From an uncultured Pedosphaera sp. (GTDB lineage: Bacteria > Verrucomicrobiota > Verrucomicrobiia > Limisphaerales > Pedosphaeraceae), in the NCBI GenBank assembly GCA_903918755.1, contig CAIXFN010000073.1:62001-126000 (forward strand): 64,000 nt of DNA, given 5' to 3'. The position numbers and the translations under genes are program-made. The notes under the pieces were generated by a model. That model was not told the origin of the DNA. It ran no database searches and was given only the letters and a program-made list of their open reading frames with translations. Positions 10,328 to 19,297 of the stretch are shown in pieces. Position 1 is the stretch's first letter. Every line of letters begins with the position of its first letter.

Positions 10328-11347
10328 TCAATCCAGATCATTGGTCAGCACCACCCGGTAGCGGGCCTTGCCGGAGCGCAAGTGTTCCAAGGCATCATTG
10401 GCCCGGGACATCGGGAAGGTTTCCGTGGTGGGGCTGATCCCATGACGGGCGCAGAATTGCAACATCGTGTCCACCGTGGCCGGACTGCCGAGCGGCGAGC
10501 CCGAGACGGATTTCTGGCCAACGATGAGCGGAAAGGCGGAAACCGCCAGCGGTTCCAAAACCGCCCCCACGGAGTGCAGGCGGCCGCGGGGCTTCAACGC
10601 CGCGATGTATTGGTTCCAGTCCAGGCTGACGTTGGTGGTGTTCAAGATGAAGTCGAAGCTACCGGCCGCGCCCGCCAGTTCCTGCGGATTCCGGGAATTC
10701 AGCGTGCGATGCGCGCCCAATTGCAGCGCTTCCGTCCGCTTGGCGTCGCTGCTGGTAAACGCCGTGACCTCGCAACCCCAGGCGCGGAGAAACTTCAGCG
10801 CCAGATGGCCGAGTCCGCCAATGCCAATGACGGCCACACGGTCGGTGGGCCGCACGCCGAATTGCACGATGGGATTGAAAACCGTGATCCCGCCGCAAAA
10901 AAGTGGCCCGGCCTTGCTGGCGTCCAGTTCTTCCGGCAGGGGAGACACCCATCTCCAATGCGCGCGCACCCGGTTGGCAAATCCGCCGTGGCGGCCCACG
11001 ATGGTGCCTTCCGCCGTCGGACACAGATTTTGGTCGCCGCCCAGGCATTGCGGGCAGCACCCGCAACTATTGGAATACCAGCCTAGGCCCACCCGGTCGC
11101 CGACCTTCAAGCGCTTCGTGTGTTCGCCCAGCGCGGTGACGCGGCCCACGACCTCGTGACCGGGGACAAATGGATACGTGGTCATGCCCCAATCATTATC
11201 GAGCATCGAGAGATCGCTATGACAGATGCCGCAGCTTTCTACCGCGATGTCCACCTCGCCGCAGCCCAAGGCTCCGGGATCATATTGAAATGGCTGGAGA
11301 GGTTGCTTGGGGCCCGGGGCGGCGAGGGTGAGGGTTTTAGTGTTCAT
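10328..11347 (-). CDS. zinc-dependent alcohol dehydrogenase, NADP type (YahK/Adh-like)
   Basis: Medium-chain dehydrogenase of 339 residues. The catalytic zinc site shows CGICHSDLSM and GHEVVG. The structural zinc lobe shows CGCCPQCLGGDQNLC. The Rossmann motif is GIGGLGHLALKF. The layout matches the cinnamyl alcohol dehydrogenase/YahK group, which reduces a range of aldehydes with NADPH. The frame ends about 12 bases before the ATG of the GT9 gene, suggesting one transcript dehydrogenase-GT9-ABC exporter. The physiological substrate is not evident. The 170 bases upstream, before the divergent GH127 gene at 11518, must hold both promoters. Confidence 0.9.
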   Translation of the reverse strand: MNTKTLTLAAPGPKQPLQPFQYDPGALGCGEVDIAVESCGICHSDLSMLDNDWGMTTYPFVPGHEVVGRVTALGEHTKRLKVGDRVGLGWYSNSCGCCPQCLGGDQNLCPTAEGTIVGRHGGFANRVRAHWRWVSPLPEELDASKAGPLFCGGITVFNPIVQFGVRPTDRVAVIGIGGLGHLALKFLRAWGCEVTAFTSSDAKRTEALQLGAHRTLNSRNPQELAGAAGSFDFILNTTNVSLDWNQYIAALKPRGRLHSVGAVLEPLAVSAFPLIVGQKSVSGSPLGSPATVDTMLQFCARHGISPTTETFPMSRANDALEHLRSGKARYRVVLTNDLD

Positions 11348-11517
11348 GGGATGTGCTTCGGTTTTTGTGCGACTGAGATTCTGCTGCTCGACAGGAATTT
11401 AAACCACCTGATTTTTTGCGCAAGCCGACAACTTGACGATCGTTAAAGCCCCGGCACGGGAGCGCGGGATTATGCTCGCCAAAGTTCCGTCCGGGGGAGT
11501 AGAACCGGCGCATTCCT

Positions 11518-13494
11518 ATGTTCAAGCAATTGGCGGTGGGGCTCATTTTGGTCGTCGGAGGATTGGCGTGCTCCCGCGCGGAGACTTTGCCGGGCCTGCC
11601 CTCGGTTAGCTTTAATTGGGTGCGGAAAGCGGGCCAGTATTCCCCGCTAGCAGCAAAAAACGTCCGGCTGGAAGGCGGCTTTTGGGGGCCGAAAATGCAA
11701 ATTTACCGGGAGCGGACCATCCCGCATTCGTGGAATTACATGGACTACGAATTGCGCTCCCTGCGCAAGGCGGCGGGGGAGCATCCCGACGGCCCGCTCA
11801 ACAATACCTGGGGCGAGGCGAATCTCTATAAGTTGCTGGAAACCGTCGCCCTGTCCCTCGGCGGCCACCCGGATGCCGAATTGGAGCGCAAGGTGGACGG
11901 GATCGTGGAACTAATCGGCCGGGCCCAACGCCCCAATGGTTACGTGCATGCCTTCATCACCAACGAGGGCAAGCCGGAATGGGATCCGGCTTTTCTGGAT
12001 GGCTCCCACGATGGTTATGTTCTCGGGCACCTGATCGAGGCCGCCATCGCCTATGAAGCCAACACGGGCAAACGGGCGTTGCTCGACATAGCAATGCGGG
12101 CGGCGGACGAGGCGTGGGAACATTTTCTTGGCCCGGCGGGAAAGCCCGGCTTTTGCGGTCACGCCGAGCTGGAATTGGCGCTGGTGGAATTAGCCCGGGT
12201 GACGGGCCGCCCGCGCTATCGCGATCTGGCCCTGGCGTTCGTGGAATGGCGCGGTCGTGGGTTGGTAACCCCCTTTAGTGCCACGCCGCGCGCCTATTTC
12301 CAGGATGCGTTGCCCGTGCGCCAGCAGCGGAACCTGGACGGGCATGCGGTGCGGGCCACTTTTTTTGCGTCAGGGGTGGCGGGGTTGGCCTTGGCCCTGG
12401 ATGACGGGGATTTTCGCCTGGCAGCCAACCGGTTCTGGGAGAGCACGACCTGGCGCCGGATGGCGATCACCGGCAGTACCGGGCCCCGGGCGGAGCATGA
12501 GGCGTTTGGGGAGGATTACGAATTGCCCAATAACGGTTACTATGAATCCTGCGCCTCGTGCGGATTGCTGGATTTCGCCCAAAGGATGTTCCTGCTGGAG
12601 GGACGGGGCGAGACCGTGGACGTGCTGGAGCGCGGATTGTATAACGCCGTGCTCCATGGCATTTCCCTGGATGGAACCAATTCCTACTATCAAAACCCAC
12701 TGAGTGATGGGAATCGCGAGCGTTACAATTCCTGGGTTTGCTGTCCACCCAACCTCTCCCGCACTTTGTTCAAGGTCGGGGGTTACGCTTGTGTGGCGGG
12801 CGCGCAAGAGATTTTTCTCAATTTGTATGTGGCGGGAAAATTCGAGGTGCCGCTGACGGGCGGCAGCATGGGACTTCAAGTGGAGACGCAGTACCCCTGG
12901 GATGGCCGGGTGTCGATTCACGTCACCCATTCCCTGCCGGGTCGCATTGCCCTAAATCTCCGCTGGCCGGATTGGTGCGAGTCCGCCACCTTGAGACTCA
13001 ACGGCGAGGACTTCACGTCAATTAAACCGAACGACCGGGGATATATTAGCCTGCAGCGGGCTTGGCAGACCAATGATGTGGTTGAATTCGTGATGGATAT
13101 GCCGGTCCGTCGCCTGGTGGCGCATCCCCTGATCCGGGATTGCGTGGGCAAGGTAGCCCTGCAGCGTGGTCCGGTGGTTTACGGTTTCGAAGGGTTGGAC
13201 AACGGCGGAATGGCCGCGGTGGTGCTGGGGGAGAACCCGCAATTCCGGGTGGAAGACCGGCCGGATCTCTTGGGTGGTGTGCGGGTCGTGACGGGACAGG
13301 ACGCCGCCGGTCACCCGGTCACCGCGATTCCGTTTTATGCCCTCGCCAATCGGGGTAAATCCGTGCAGGAAGTCTGGGTCAGCCAGCCCGGAGCATCCTC
13401 CGGCGATGCCTGGTGGGAGGGGCACCTCTATCGTCCGGCCAGTGAAAAAACGACCACCAAAGCGTCCGTAACCCCGAAGCCGGCCCGCCAGTAG
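11518..13494 (+). CDS. GH127 (DUF1680) beta-L-arabinofuranosidase-like, exported
   Basis: Exported enzyme of 658 residues with an N-terminal signal peptide (to about residue 22). The family's metal/catalytic residues are visible: E343 and C345 in YYESCASC, and C408-C409 in WVCCPPN. These correspond to the Zn-binding Glu/Cys and the nucleophilic Cys described for the Bifidobacterium enzyme HypBA1. The (alpha/alpha)6 barrel is followed by beta-sandwich domains (about 430-650). The expected activity is removal of beta-L-arabinofuranose from plant glycans or glycoproteins, though some GH127 relatives have other specificities. It begins a + strand block with two more glycoside hydrolases. Confidence 0.9.
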   Translation: MFKQLAVGLILVVGGLACSRAETLPGLPSVSFNWVRKAGQYSPLAAKNVRLEGGFWGPKMQIYRERTIPHSWNYMDYELRSLRKAAGEHPDGPLNNTWGEANLYKLLETVALSLGGHPDAELERKVDGIVELIGRAQRPNGYVHAFITNEGKPEWDPAFLDGSHDGYVLGHLIEAAIAYEANTGKRALLDIAMRAADEAWEHFLGPAGKPGFCGHAELELALVELARVTGRPRYRDLALAFVEWRGRGLVTPFSATPRAYFQDALPVRQQRNLDGHAVRATFFASGVAGLALALDDGDFRLAANRFWESTTWRRMAITGSTGPRAEHEAFGEDYELPNNGYYESCASCGLLDFAQRMFLLEGRGETVDVLERGLYNAVLHGISLDGTNSYYQNPLSDGNRERYNSWVCCPPNLSRTLFKVGGYACVAGAQEIFLNLYVAGKFEVPLTGGSMGLQVETQYPWDGRVSIHVTHSLPGRIALNLRWPDWCESATLRLNGEDFTSIKPNDRGYISLQRAWQTNDVVEFVMDMPVRRLVAHPLIRDCVGKVALQRGPVVYGFEGLDNGGMAAVVLGENPQFRVEDRPDLLGGVRVVTGQDAAGHPVTAIPFYALANRGKSVQEVWVSQPGASSGDAWWEGHLYRPASEKTTTKASVTPKPARQ

Positions 13495-13529
13495 CCGTCG
13501 GCCGGGTATGGTAATTAGATTTTAACCAA

Positions 13530-14993
13530 ATGAACCTTCACCGTTTTCGCTGGCTGAGTTGTCTCGCCTGCTTGCTTGCCGGCCCACTTTTAACCAGTGC
13601 CGAGGAACCGTTGGTTTTGCAGTTCGATTTTGCCCGCACCAACGGGCTGATTCGCGCCTTGAACGGAGTGAACAAGGGACCGCTGGCCCCGGGCGGATTG
13701 CTCGATCTTTCCACATCGCAGCGTGAGCTCGGTATTCCCCTCATCCGCTTGCACGATTGCCATTGGCCCAATCCGGATGTGGTGGATATCCACGTGGTGT
13801 TTCCGGATTTCAACGCCGATCCCGGGCGGGCGGAGAGTTATGATTTCCGGTTGACGGACGAATATCTCCAGGCCGTGCGGGCGACGGGGGCGCAAATTGT
13901 TTACCGCTTGGGCGAGAGCATCGAACACACCACCGTCAAGCGATTTGCCCACCCACCCGCCGATGCCGACAAATGGGCCGCCATCGCCCTGGGGGTGATC
14001 CGGCACTACAATGAAGGGTGGGCAAACGGTTTCTACTTCGACATCCGGTACTGGGAAATCTGGAATGAACCGGAGAACCGTCCGGCGATGTGGAGCGGCA
14101 GCGACGCGGACTATTTCCGGCTCTACCGCGCGGCGGCGGGTGCCATCAAGCGCGAGTTTCCCCATTTGCAAGTGGGTGGTCCCGCCGTGGGAGCCAGCGG
14201 TAACTTGACCACCTCCGGTTTCGAACCCACTGATTTTGTGCGGCATTTTTTGGAGCTCTGCCGGACGGAGCATCTGCCCCTGGATTTTTTTTCCTGGCAC
14301 TGCTACACGGATGATCCCTTGGAACTGGTCCGACGCGCCCAGGCCATCCGACGTTTGCTGGATGAAAACGGCTTTGCCCACGCCGAAAGTCACCTCAACG
14401 AGTGGAATTATCTGCCGGATAATAGTTGGGCTCCCCTGGCCCGGGATGCTTCGGCCGACCGGCGGCAAGCGTGCTACGCAGCGATGGCCGGTCCGCCGGG
14501 GGCCGCCTTCCTCACCGCCGCGCTCATCGAACTGCAATCGGCTCCCTTGGACGCCGCCAATTTGTTCCACGGTGAAGCCGGGTCGTTTGGCCTGTTCAAT
14601 GAATTTGGGCGGCCGCAAAAGAATTACTTCGCGCTGCGCGCCTTTGATCTCCTGCGGGATACCCCGCGCGCCGTAACGGTGGTCGGCGGGCGCCCGGGAG
14701 AACTTGCGGCCGCCGCCGGCCTGGATCAGGTCGCCGGTCGTGCCGGGGTGCTGATCAGCAACTTCAGCGAAGCCCGTTCCAAGTGGCGATTGGAGTTCCA
14801 GCATCTCCCCTGGCGCGGACCCACGGTCGTGGAATGCCGCTTTGTGAATGCGGAGAACGACCTGGAGTTGGTGCGCACGGAGATGCTGCTCCCCGGCGAC
14901 CAGGCGCTTCTGCTCCAATTGCCGCGACCTTCCGTGGCGCTTTTGCAACTGCGTCCGGGAGAGACGCCGCCGGAAAACACCGGCGCGAAGTAA
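13530..14993 (+). CDS. GH39-like exported glycoside hydrolase
   Basis: TIM-barrel glycosidase of 487 residues with a signal peptide (cleavage near TSAEE). The motif YWEIWNEPEN near residue 178 holds the presumed acid/base Glu. The block HLNEWNYLPDN near residue 290 holds the probable nucleophile Glu. A small beta-sandwich domain follows at the C-terminus (about 390-480). This is the clan A layout of beta-xylosidase/iduronidase-like GH39 proteins, but substrate cannot be assigned. It starts 35 bases after the GH127 stop, so cotranscription is likely. Confidence 0.78.
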   Translation: MNLHRFRWLSCLACLLAGPLLTSAEEPLVLQFDFARTNGLIRALNGVNKGPLAPGGLLDLSTSQRELGIPLIRLHDCHWPNPDVVDIHVVFPDFNADPGRAESYDFRLTDEYLQAVRATGAQIVYRLGESIEHTTVKRFAHPPADADKWAAIALGVIRHYNEGWANGFYFDIRYWEIWNEPENRPAMWSGSDADYFRLYRAAAGAIKREFPHLQVGGPAVGASGNLTTSGFEPTDFVRHFLELCRTEHLPLDFFSWHCYTDDPLELVRRAQAIRRLLDENGFAHAESHLNEWNYLPDNSWAPLARDASADRRQACYAAMAGPPGAAFLTAALIELQSAPLDAANLFHGEAGSFGLFNEFGRPQKNYFALRAFDLLRDTPRAVTVVGGRPGELAAAAGLDQVAGRAGVLISNFSEARSKWRLEFQHLPWRGPTVVECRFVNAENDLELVRTEMLLPGDQALLLQLPRPSVALLQLRPGETPPENTGAK

Positions 14994-15011
14994 AGCGACC
15001 ATTTCCAACTT

Positions 15012-15040
15012 GCCGCCCCCGGCGGCACCCAATACTTTTT
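15012..15040 (+). terminator. possible weak terminator after GH39-like gene
   Basis: A perfect six-base-pair stem (GCCGCC, loop CCC, GGCGGC at 15012-15026) is followed, after nine bases, by five T residues at 15036-15040. It lies between the GH39-like stop and the PanB-like start. The gap before the T run makes it a poor intrinsic terminator; it may only attenuate. Confidence 0.35.
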
Positions 15041-15044
15041 CCGC

Positions 15045-15857
15045 ATGCTCCGACCGCAGAAAAAATACTCCGTCTACGACCTGCGCCAACTCAAGGGCAA
15101 GAGCTGCCTGACGCATGTGCATGTCAAATCGCCTGAAGAAGCCGCCGCGGCGGAAGCCGCCGGCATTGACCTGATGAGTTGCAGCTTTGACTCGCCGGAA
15201 TCGCAGGCCCGGCTGCCGCTGCTGGTGGCCGCCGCCCCCCGGAGCTTTCTTTCTGGAGCCACGCCCCACGGCCTGGCGACGCAAGAAGAGGCGATTCGTG
15301 TGGGTTTTCGCGCTTTGGAACTGGGGGCGAGTTCGGTTTATTGCTCCGCGAGTCCCTTCATTATCGAGGCCATGGCGCGGGAAGGAATCCCCGTGGTGGG
15401 TCACCTCGGAATGGTACCCCGGCACGCCACGTGGACGAATTTCCGCGCGATCGGCAAAACCGCCGCCGAAGCCCGGCAACTTTACGATCAGATGAAACGC
15501 CTGGAAAGCGCCGGCGCCTACGCTGCGGAATTGGAACTGGTGCCGCATAAACTTGCCGCATTCCTGTGCCGGAAGACTTCCCTGTTACTGATGTCCCTGG
15601 GTTCCGGCGGCGGTTGCGACACCCAGTTCCTTTTCTCCGACGACATCTTGGGCGATTACGACGAACGCCTGCCCCGGCATGCCAAGGCTTACCGGAATTT
15701 CCTCGCGGAATACCAGCGCCTGCAGGCGGAACGCGTGGCGGCCTTCCGCGAATTTGCCGCGGATGTGCAGAGTGGCACCTTTCCCACCGCCAGCCACCTG
15801 GTCGCGATGGAAGAGACGGAATTTAACGCGGCCATCGCGGCGATCGGGGATTTGTGA
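15045..15857 (+). CDS. divergent PanB-like (ketopantoate hydroxymethyltransferase family) protein
   Basis: 270-residue TIM-barrel protein of the PanB/PEP-mutase superfamily. Family landmarks: AGIDLM near residue 39, VVGHLGMVP (117-125, compare HxGLTPQ), AELELVP with Glu164 at the position of the catalytic Glu, and GSGGGCDTQFL (186-196). The segment where PanB normally has VGDSLGM reads SCSFDSPE, so the usual metal-binding Asp context is altered. True PanB makes ketopantoate for coenzyme A. This copy lies between glycoside hydrolases and may be a paralogue with another small aldol substrate. It has no signal peptide, unlike its neighbours, and so is cytoplasmic. Confidence 0.75.
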   Translation: MLRPQKKYSVYDLRQLKGKSCLTHVHVKSPEEAAAAEAAGIDLMSCSFDSPESQARLPLLVAAAPRSFLSGATPHGLATQEEAIRVGFRALELGASSVYCSASPFIIEAMAREGIPVVGHLGMVPRHATWTNFRAIGKTAAEARQLYDQMKRLESAGAYAAELELVPHKLAAFLCRKTSLLLMSLGSGGGCDTQFLFSDDILGDYDERLPRHAKAYRNFLAEYQRLQAERVAAFREFAADVQSGTFPTASHLVAMEETEFNAAIAAIGDL

Positions 15858-15922
15858 ATCCCGGGCCGAGTCGGCCACGGTCTTGCGCGGTTGCCGTTTT
15901 CGGGCGTTTTTCGCCCGGTGCT

Positions 15923-18658
15923 ATGAATATGCGCAGATACCTAACCTTCGCCGGCCTTGTCGTCCTGATTCTGCTCTGCTCTGGCCCGCTCGGCTGGGCC
16001 GACGACGACGTCCGGCGCAAGGTCATTTCTCTGGATGGTCCCTGGCAATTCCAGGTGGACGGCGCCCCTGCCGGAGATTGGCGTCCGGTGGCGTTGCCGG
16101 CCAGCTTCCAGTCGCATGAAGGGACTAATGTTCACGGAGTGGGTTGGTATCGCAAGCAGGTGGCCGGTGGTACCGTCCCGGGGCAAACGGGCCAACGCGT
16201 GCTCCTGCATTTTCAGGCCGCCGCCACGGCAGCGGAGGTGTGGTGGAATGACCAGTCAGTGGGAAAACATCTGGGCGGTTGGACTCCCTTCCGTTGCGAC
16301 GTGACGGATTGGCTCTGGTCCGGGCCGGGCGGTCCGGCGCATGAGATCAAGGTGCGCTTGGATGAAAAAGTGGGTCACAATACCCAGGGTTTTTTGCCCG
16401 CCATCGCCCCCCACTTCGGCGGAATTTGGCAGGACGTTCATTTGTTGGTGGTTCCCGCCACTTACATCGATGATTTGCGCCTCCTGGCCGTGGGAAACCC
16501 CGGTACCGGCCGGTTGGAACTGGAGTTCTCCCTCGCCGGGACGCCGGTGGCCGATCCCCGCACCGTCACGGTGCGCTACCGACTGCGGGGAACCAGGCGC
16601 TGGGTTGCAGCGACCGCCCCGGTCACGCCCGTGATCGAGACGAACCGGGTTGCCGCTGCGGCCGGGCACCCTTTGCGCGTCGAAGTCCCAGTCGCGGATT
16701 TCCAGCTTTGGTCGCCGACTTCCCCCAACCTTTACGAAGTGGAACTCCAAATGCCGGCCACCGCCGGGGGCGACATGGTGACGACTCGCGCCGCTTTTCG
16801 CAGCGTGGCGACTCGCGGGGCGGAACTCCTCTTGAATGGGAAACCCATCAACGTGCGCGGGGTGCTGAACTGGGGGTACGCGCCGCCCCGGTTTGATCCG
16901 AATCCCGGCGAGGCTGCGTTCCGGCGAGAGCTGGAACTGGCGCGCAGCTATGGTTTTAACCTCATGAAATTCTGCCTCTGGATTCCGCCGCCGCGTTACC
17001 TGGAACTGGCGGACGAAGCCGGCTTCCTCGTGTGGGAGGAATATCCCACCTGGCACCCGGACATGACGGGCAAATATTTGGGTGAATTACGTCAGGAATA
17101 TGACGAGTTCTTCGCGGTGGATCGCAACCATCCGGCCGTGATCCTGCGCAGCCTCACGTGCGAGACCGGTTCGCGCGCCGAGCCGTCCGTCCTCCAGGCC
17201 CTGTACGAGCAGGCCCATGCCCGGGTGCCCCGGTCCCTGGTGGAGGATGACTCGAGCTGGATTCAATGGACCCGCTTCACCGATTTTTGGGATGATCATC
17301 CGTACGGCAACAATCACACCTGGGTGAGCACGTTGCATTCGTTGACCGACTATGCCCGTCAGCACGGCACTAAACCGCTGGTCCTGGGGGAAGCCATCAC
17401 TGCGGATACCTGGGTGGACGCCGCGCACTTCCGTCGCCAGTTGCGCGGGGAGCGGCCGTTCTGGGCGCCTGGCATTCTGGATTCCCAACCGCTGTGGTTG
17501 GACCGGATGAAGGCGCTGGCGGGGCCGGAGGGATTGGCGGACTTGGGGCCTGATTCGCTGCACTATGCCTGGCTGATGCGCAAATATCAGTTGGAGACGT
17601 ACCGTCGCGAAGTTCCGTCGGGCGGTAATGTGGTCAGTGTCATCCGGGATTTTCCCAAAGCCTCAATGGGATTGCTGGATTATTCCGGCCGGCCCAAATG
17701 GTCCCCGGCGGACTGGTCCTGGCACGGAGCCACCATGTTGCTGCTGCAAACCGAACAGGATCGCCGGAGCTATTCCAGCGGCGAATCGCTGATTGCCGGG
17801 GTGCTGGTCACTCATTTCGGAGAAACCCCGCTGGAGCACGCGCGCCTGACCTTGACCGTGACCAACCCCGAAGACCATGGCAGTGTGCTGCTGCGGAGTG
17901 AACAATTCCTTCCCGGGCAGAATCCCGGTACCCTCTCCCGTGTGGCGGGGCTCAACCTGGTTCTCCCGGAGGTAACCAAACCAGCGCGGTTGGAGGTGAG
18001 TGCGGTGTTGACGTCGGCCCAGGGAAGTCGCGCGAACACTTGGTCGCTTTGGCTGGTGCCGCGGGCGACCCGAGTTTCCGGGCCGGTTTGGGTGGACGCC
18101 TCGGTTGACCGGGAAACCGCCGCGGAGTTGTTTCCCGGCGCCGCCGCTTGGTCGCCGTCGCAAACGAATGGAATCGTGGTCGCTGCCCGGTTGGGGAGCG
18201 AAATGAGTGCGTTCCTGGGGCAGGGCGGTCGGGTGCTGCTGCTCCCGGACCACGGAACCAACAACTTTACCCTCAAGGATCACTGGTTCCTGCGCGGAGC
18301 CCCCTATCTGCCGGCCTCACCTTTGTTGCGACGGATGCCGCGGGATTTTTTGGTGGAACTCCAGGCCTTCGATCTGGCGGCCAAGGTATTGCCCGATGTC
18401 CCCTATCTCGACTCGATCGACCCCATGCTGATGCTTTGGGACACGCATGACGACGTGGTGGTCAAAACCCACGCGCTCGTGTTCGCCGCGCGGGCTGGGT
18501 CCGGTCGTTTGCTGGTAAGCGCCTTGCGGCATCGCGGAACGGAAAACGCGGCCGGAAAATGGCTCTTGGGTCAGTTGATCGAAATCCTGGCCGGCGAACC
18601 CGCCCCCCGGCACGCCCTGCCGCCGGAGTTTTGGCAGCATGTGGATGCGGGGAAATGA
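15923..18658 (+). CDS. GH2 family exported glycoside hydrolase
   Basis: Exported GH2-type enzyme of about 911 residues. A GTG at 15854 extends the frame, but ATG 15923 (or 15929) begins exactly at the signal peptide MNMRRYLTFAG. It has an N-terminal sugar-binding jelly roll (GPWQFQVDG, VGWYRKQV), an immunoglobulin-like middle domain, and a TIM barrel opening with NGKPINVRGVLNWGYAPP. The presumed acid/base Glu lies in SLTCETGSRAE, where the usual Asn before Glu is Cys. The presumed nucleophile lies in KPLVLGEAITADTW. A long C-terminal extension resembles a glutamine-amidotransferase-like accessory fold. Galactosidase, glucuronidase or another GH2 activity is possible. The cassette array starts just after the stop. 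Confidence 0.85.
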   Translation: MNMRRYLTFAGLVVLILLCSGPLGWADDDVRRKVISLDGPWQFQVDGAPAGDWRPVALPASFQSHEGTNVHGVGWYRKQVAGGTVPGQTGQRVLLHFQAAATAAEVWWNDQSVGKHLGGWTPFRCDVTDWLWSGPGGPAHEIKVRLDEKVGHNTQGFLPAIAPHFGGIWQDVHLLVVPATYIDDLRLLAVGNPGTGRLELEFSLAGTPVADPRTVTVRYRLRGTRRWVAATAPVTPVIETNRVAAAAGHPLRVEVPVADFQLWSPTSPNLYEVELQMPATAGGDMVTTRAAFRSVATRGAELLLNGKPINVRGVLNWGYAPPRFDPNPGEAAFRRELELARSYGFNLMKFCLWIPPPRYLELADEAGFLVWEEYPTWHPDMTGKYLGELRQEYDEFFAVDRNHPAVILRSLTCETGSRAEPSVLQALYEQAHARVPRSLVEDDSSWIQWTRFTDFWDDHPYGNNHTWVSTLHSLTDYARQHGTKPLVLGEAITADTWVDAAHFRRQLRGERPFWAPGILDSQPLWLDRMKALAGPEGLADLGPDSLHYAWLMRKYQLETYRREVPSGGNVVSVIRDFPKASMGLLDYSGRPKWSPADWSWHGATMLLLQTEQDRRSYSSGESLIAGVLVTHFGETPLEHARLTLTVTNPEDHGSVLLRSEQFLPGQNPGTLSRVAGLNLVLPEVTKPARLEVSAVLTSAQGSRANTWSLWLVPRATRVSGPVWVDASVDRETAAELFPGAAAWSPSQTNGIVVAARLGSEMSAFLGQGGRVLLLPDHGTNNFTLKDHWFLRGAPYLPASPLLRRMPRDFLVELQAFDLAAKVLPDVPYLDSIDPMLMLWDTHDDVVVKTHALVFAARAGSGRLLVSALRHRGTENAAGKWLLGQLIEILAGEPAPRHALPPEFWQHVDAGK

Positions 18659-18713
18659 TCGAAAAAATGGTCATTCGATGGTCCTTAAGCATGACTAATG
18701 CAATGTTGCCATC

Positions 18714-18872
18714 GTGACAAAGGCAGCCTTTTTAGTCGTACTTTTGTTTGCAAGCATTTTGGCACTATTGTATCTAACAAATCTATTCGGGCAGCCCGGG
18801 ACTGCCGGCCCAGTTCCATTTCGCGGTTCACGGGGTTGGGTCTCGCTCGCGTTCCTGAGTTCTGAACGTTAG
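18714..18872 (+). CDS. small hydrophobic cassette peptide (52 aa)
   Basis: A GTG-initiated frame of 52 codons starts MTKAAFLVVLLF and continues as one strong transmembrane segment to about residue 23 (LLYLTN). Its last 33 codons run through the attC site and it stops at a TAG formed by the core GTTAGGC. The tail has low complexity and is probably incidental attC sequence. Whether it is expressed is uncertain. It would be the only gene of the first cassette. Confidence 0.35.
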   Translation: MTKAAFLVVLLFASILALLYLTNLFGQPGTAGPVPFRGSRGWVSLAFLSSER

Positions 18873-18874
18873 GC
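18772..18874 (+). repeat. attC-like site 1
   Basis: The left core ATCTAAC (18772-18778) and right core GTTAGGC (18868-18874) flank 89 bases. The end segment CTGAGTTCTGAACGTTAGGC is almost identical to the end of site 4. The next gene starts 14 bases downstream. Confidence 0.75.
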
Positions 18875-18888
18875 GGCATTACATTTTT

Positions 18889-19194
18889 ATGACCAGAGAG
18901 ACTAAGCAGCTTTTGACACGATGGCAGTCACTCGAAAAGGATGGCGGCCTTCAGCGCGTAGTTTTGTTCGGCCGCCTTCTTTGGATGGTCGGTTGTGTGC
19001 TTTGCATTTTTGTCGTGTTCGGCGTGGTTTACCGACTTCATCCAGCTTTGATCGCTGCCGCTGCCGCGGTCATGGGTTGGGTGGTCGCCGAGCGGAACGC
19101 ACTGCGGACGCGCGCGGCACAATGGCCCATTTTCAAGAATTACATTGACTGGAAGCGAGTGCAGGATGATTTGAACGATGACCCTGCCGCCTAA
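18889..19194 (+). CDS. cassette gene: hypothetical two-TM membrane protein
   Basis: 101-residue protein of unknown function. It has a charged N-terminus (about 1-22), two hydrophobic helices (about 27-48 and 52-67) and a basic C-terminal segment AERNALRTRAAQW followed by an aromatic/charged tail. ATG 18889 lies 14 bases after the GTTAGGC core of site 1, and its TAA stop is inside the GCCTAAC core of site 2. The frame therefore fills one cassette exactly. No catalytic motif is visible. No separate promoter is obvious, as is usual for cassettes. Confidence 0.75.
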   Translation: MTRETKQLLTRWQSLEKDGGLQRVVLFGRLLWMVGCVLCIFVVFGVVYRLHPALIAAAAAVMGWVVAERNALRTRAAQWPIFKNYIDWKRVQDDLNDDPAA

Positions 19195-19284
19195 CACTCA
19201 ATTGCAGCAGCGAACGACGGCGGACCGTCACAGTTGCAATCGGCGCGCCTCGTGGACAAGCTCGTCGAGCTTGGGACGTTAGGA
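19189..19284 (+). repeat. attC-like site 2
   Basis: The left core GCCTAAC (19189-19195) overlaps the stop of the preceding gene. The right core GTTAGGA (19278-19284) deviates from GTTRRRY at the last base. The interior contains the pairs ATTGCA/TGCAAT and GACGG/CCGTC, so it can fold. The next gene starts 13 bases later. Confidence 0.72.
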
Positions 19285-19297
19285 CCCACTACGAACC

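Noticed and set aside
13590-15548. 652-codon open frame on the minus strand opposite the GH39-like and PanB-like genes
   Set aside because: It is a mirror frame in high-GC DNA, low complexity in Arg, Gly, Gln and His, has no family motif, and overlaps two well-supported genes.
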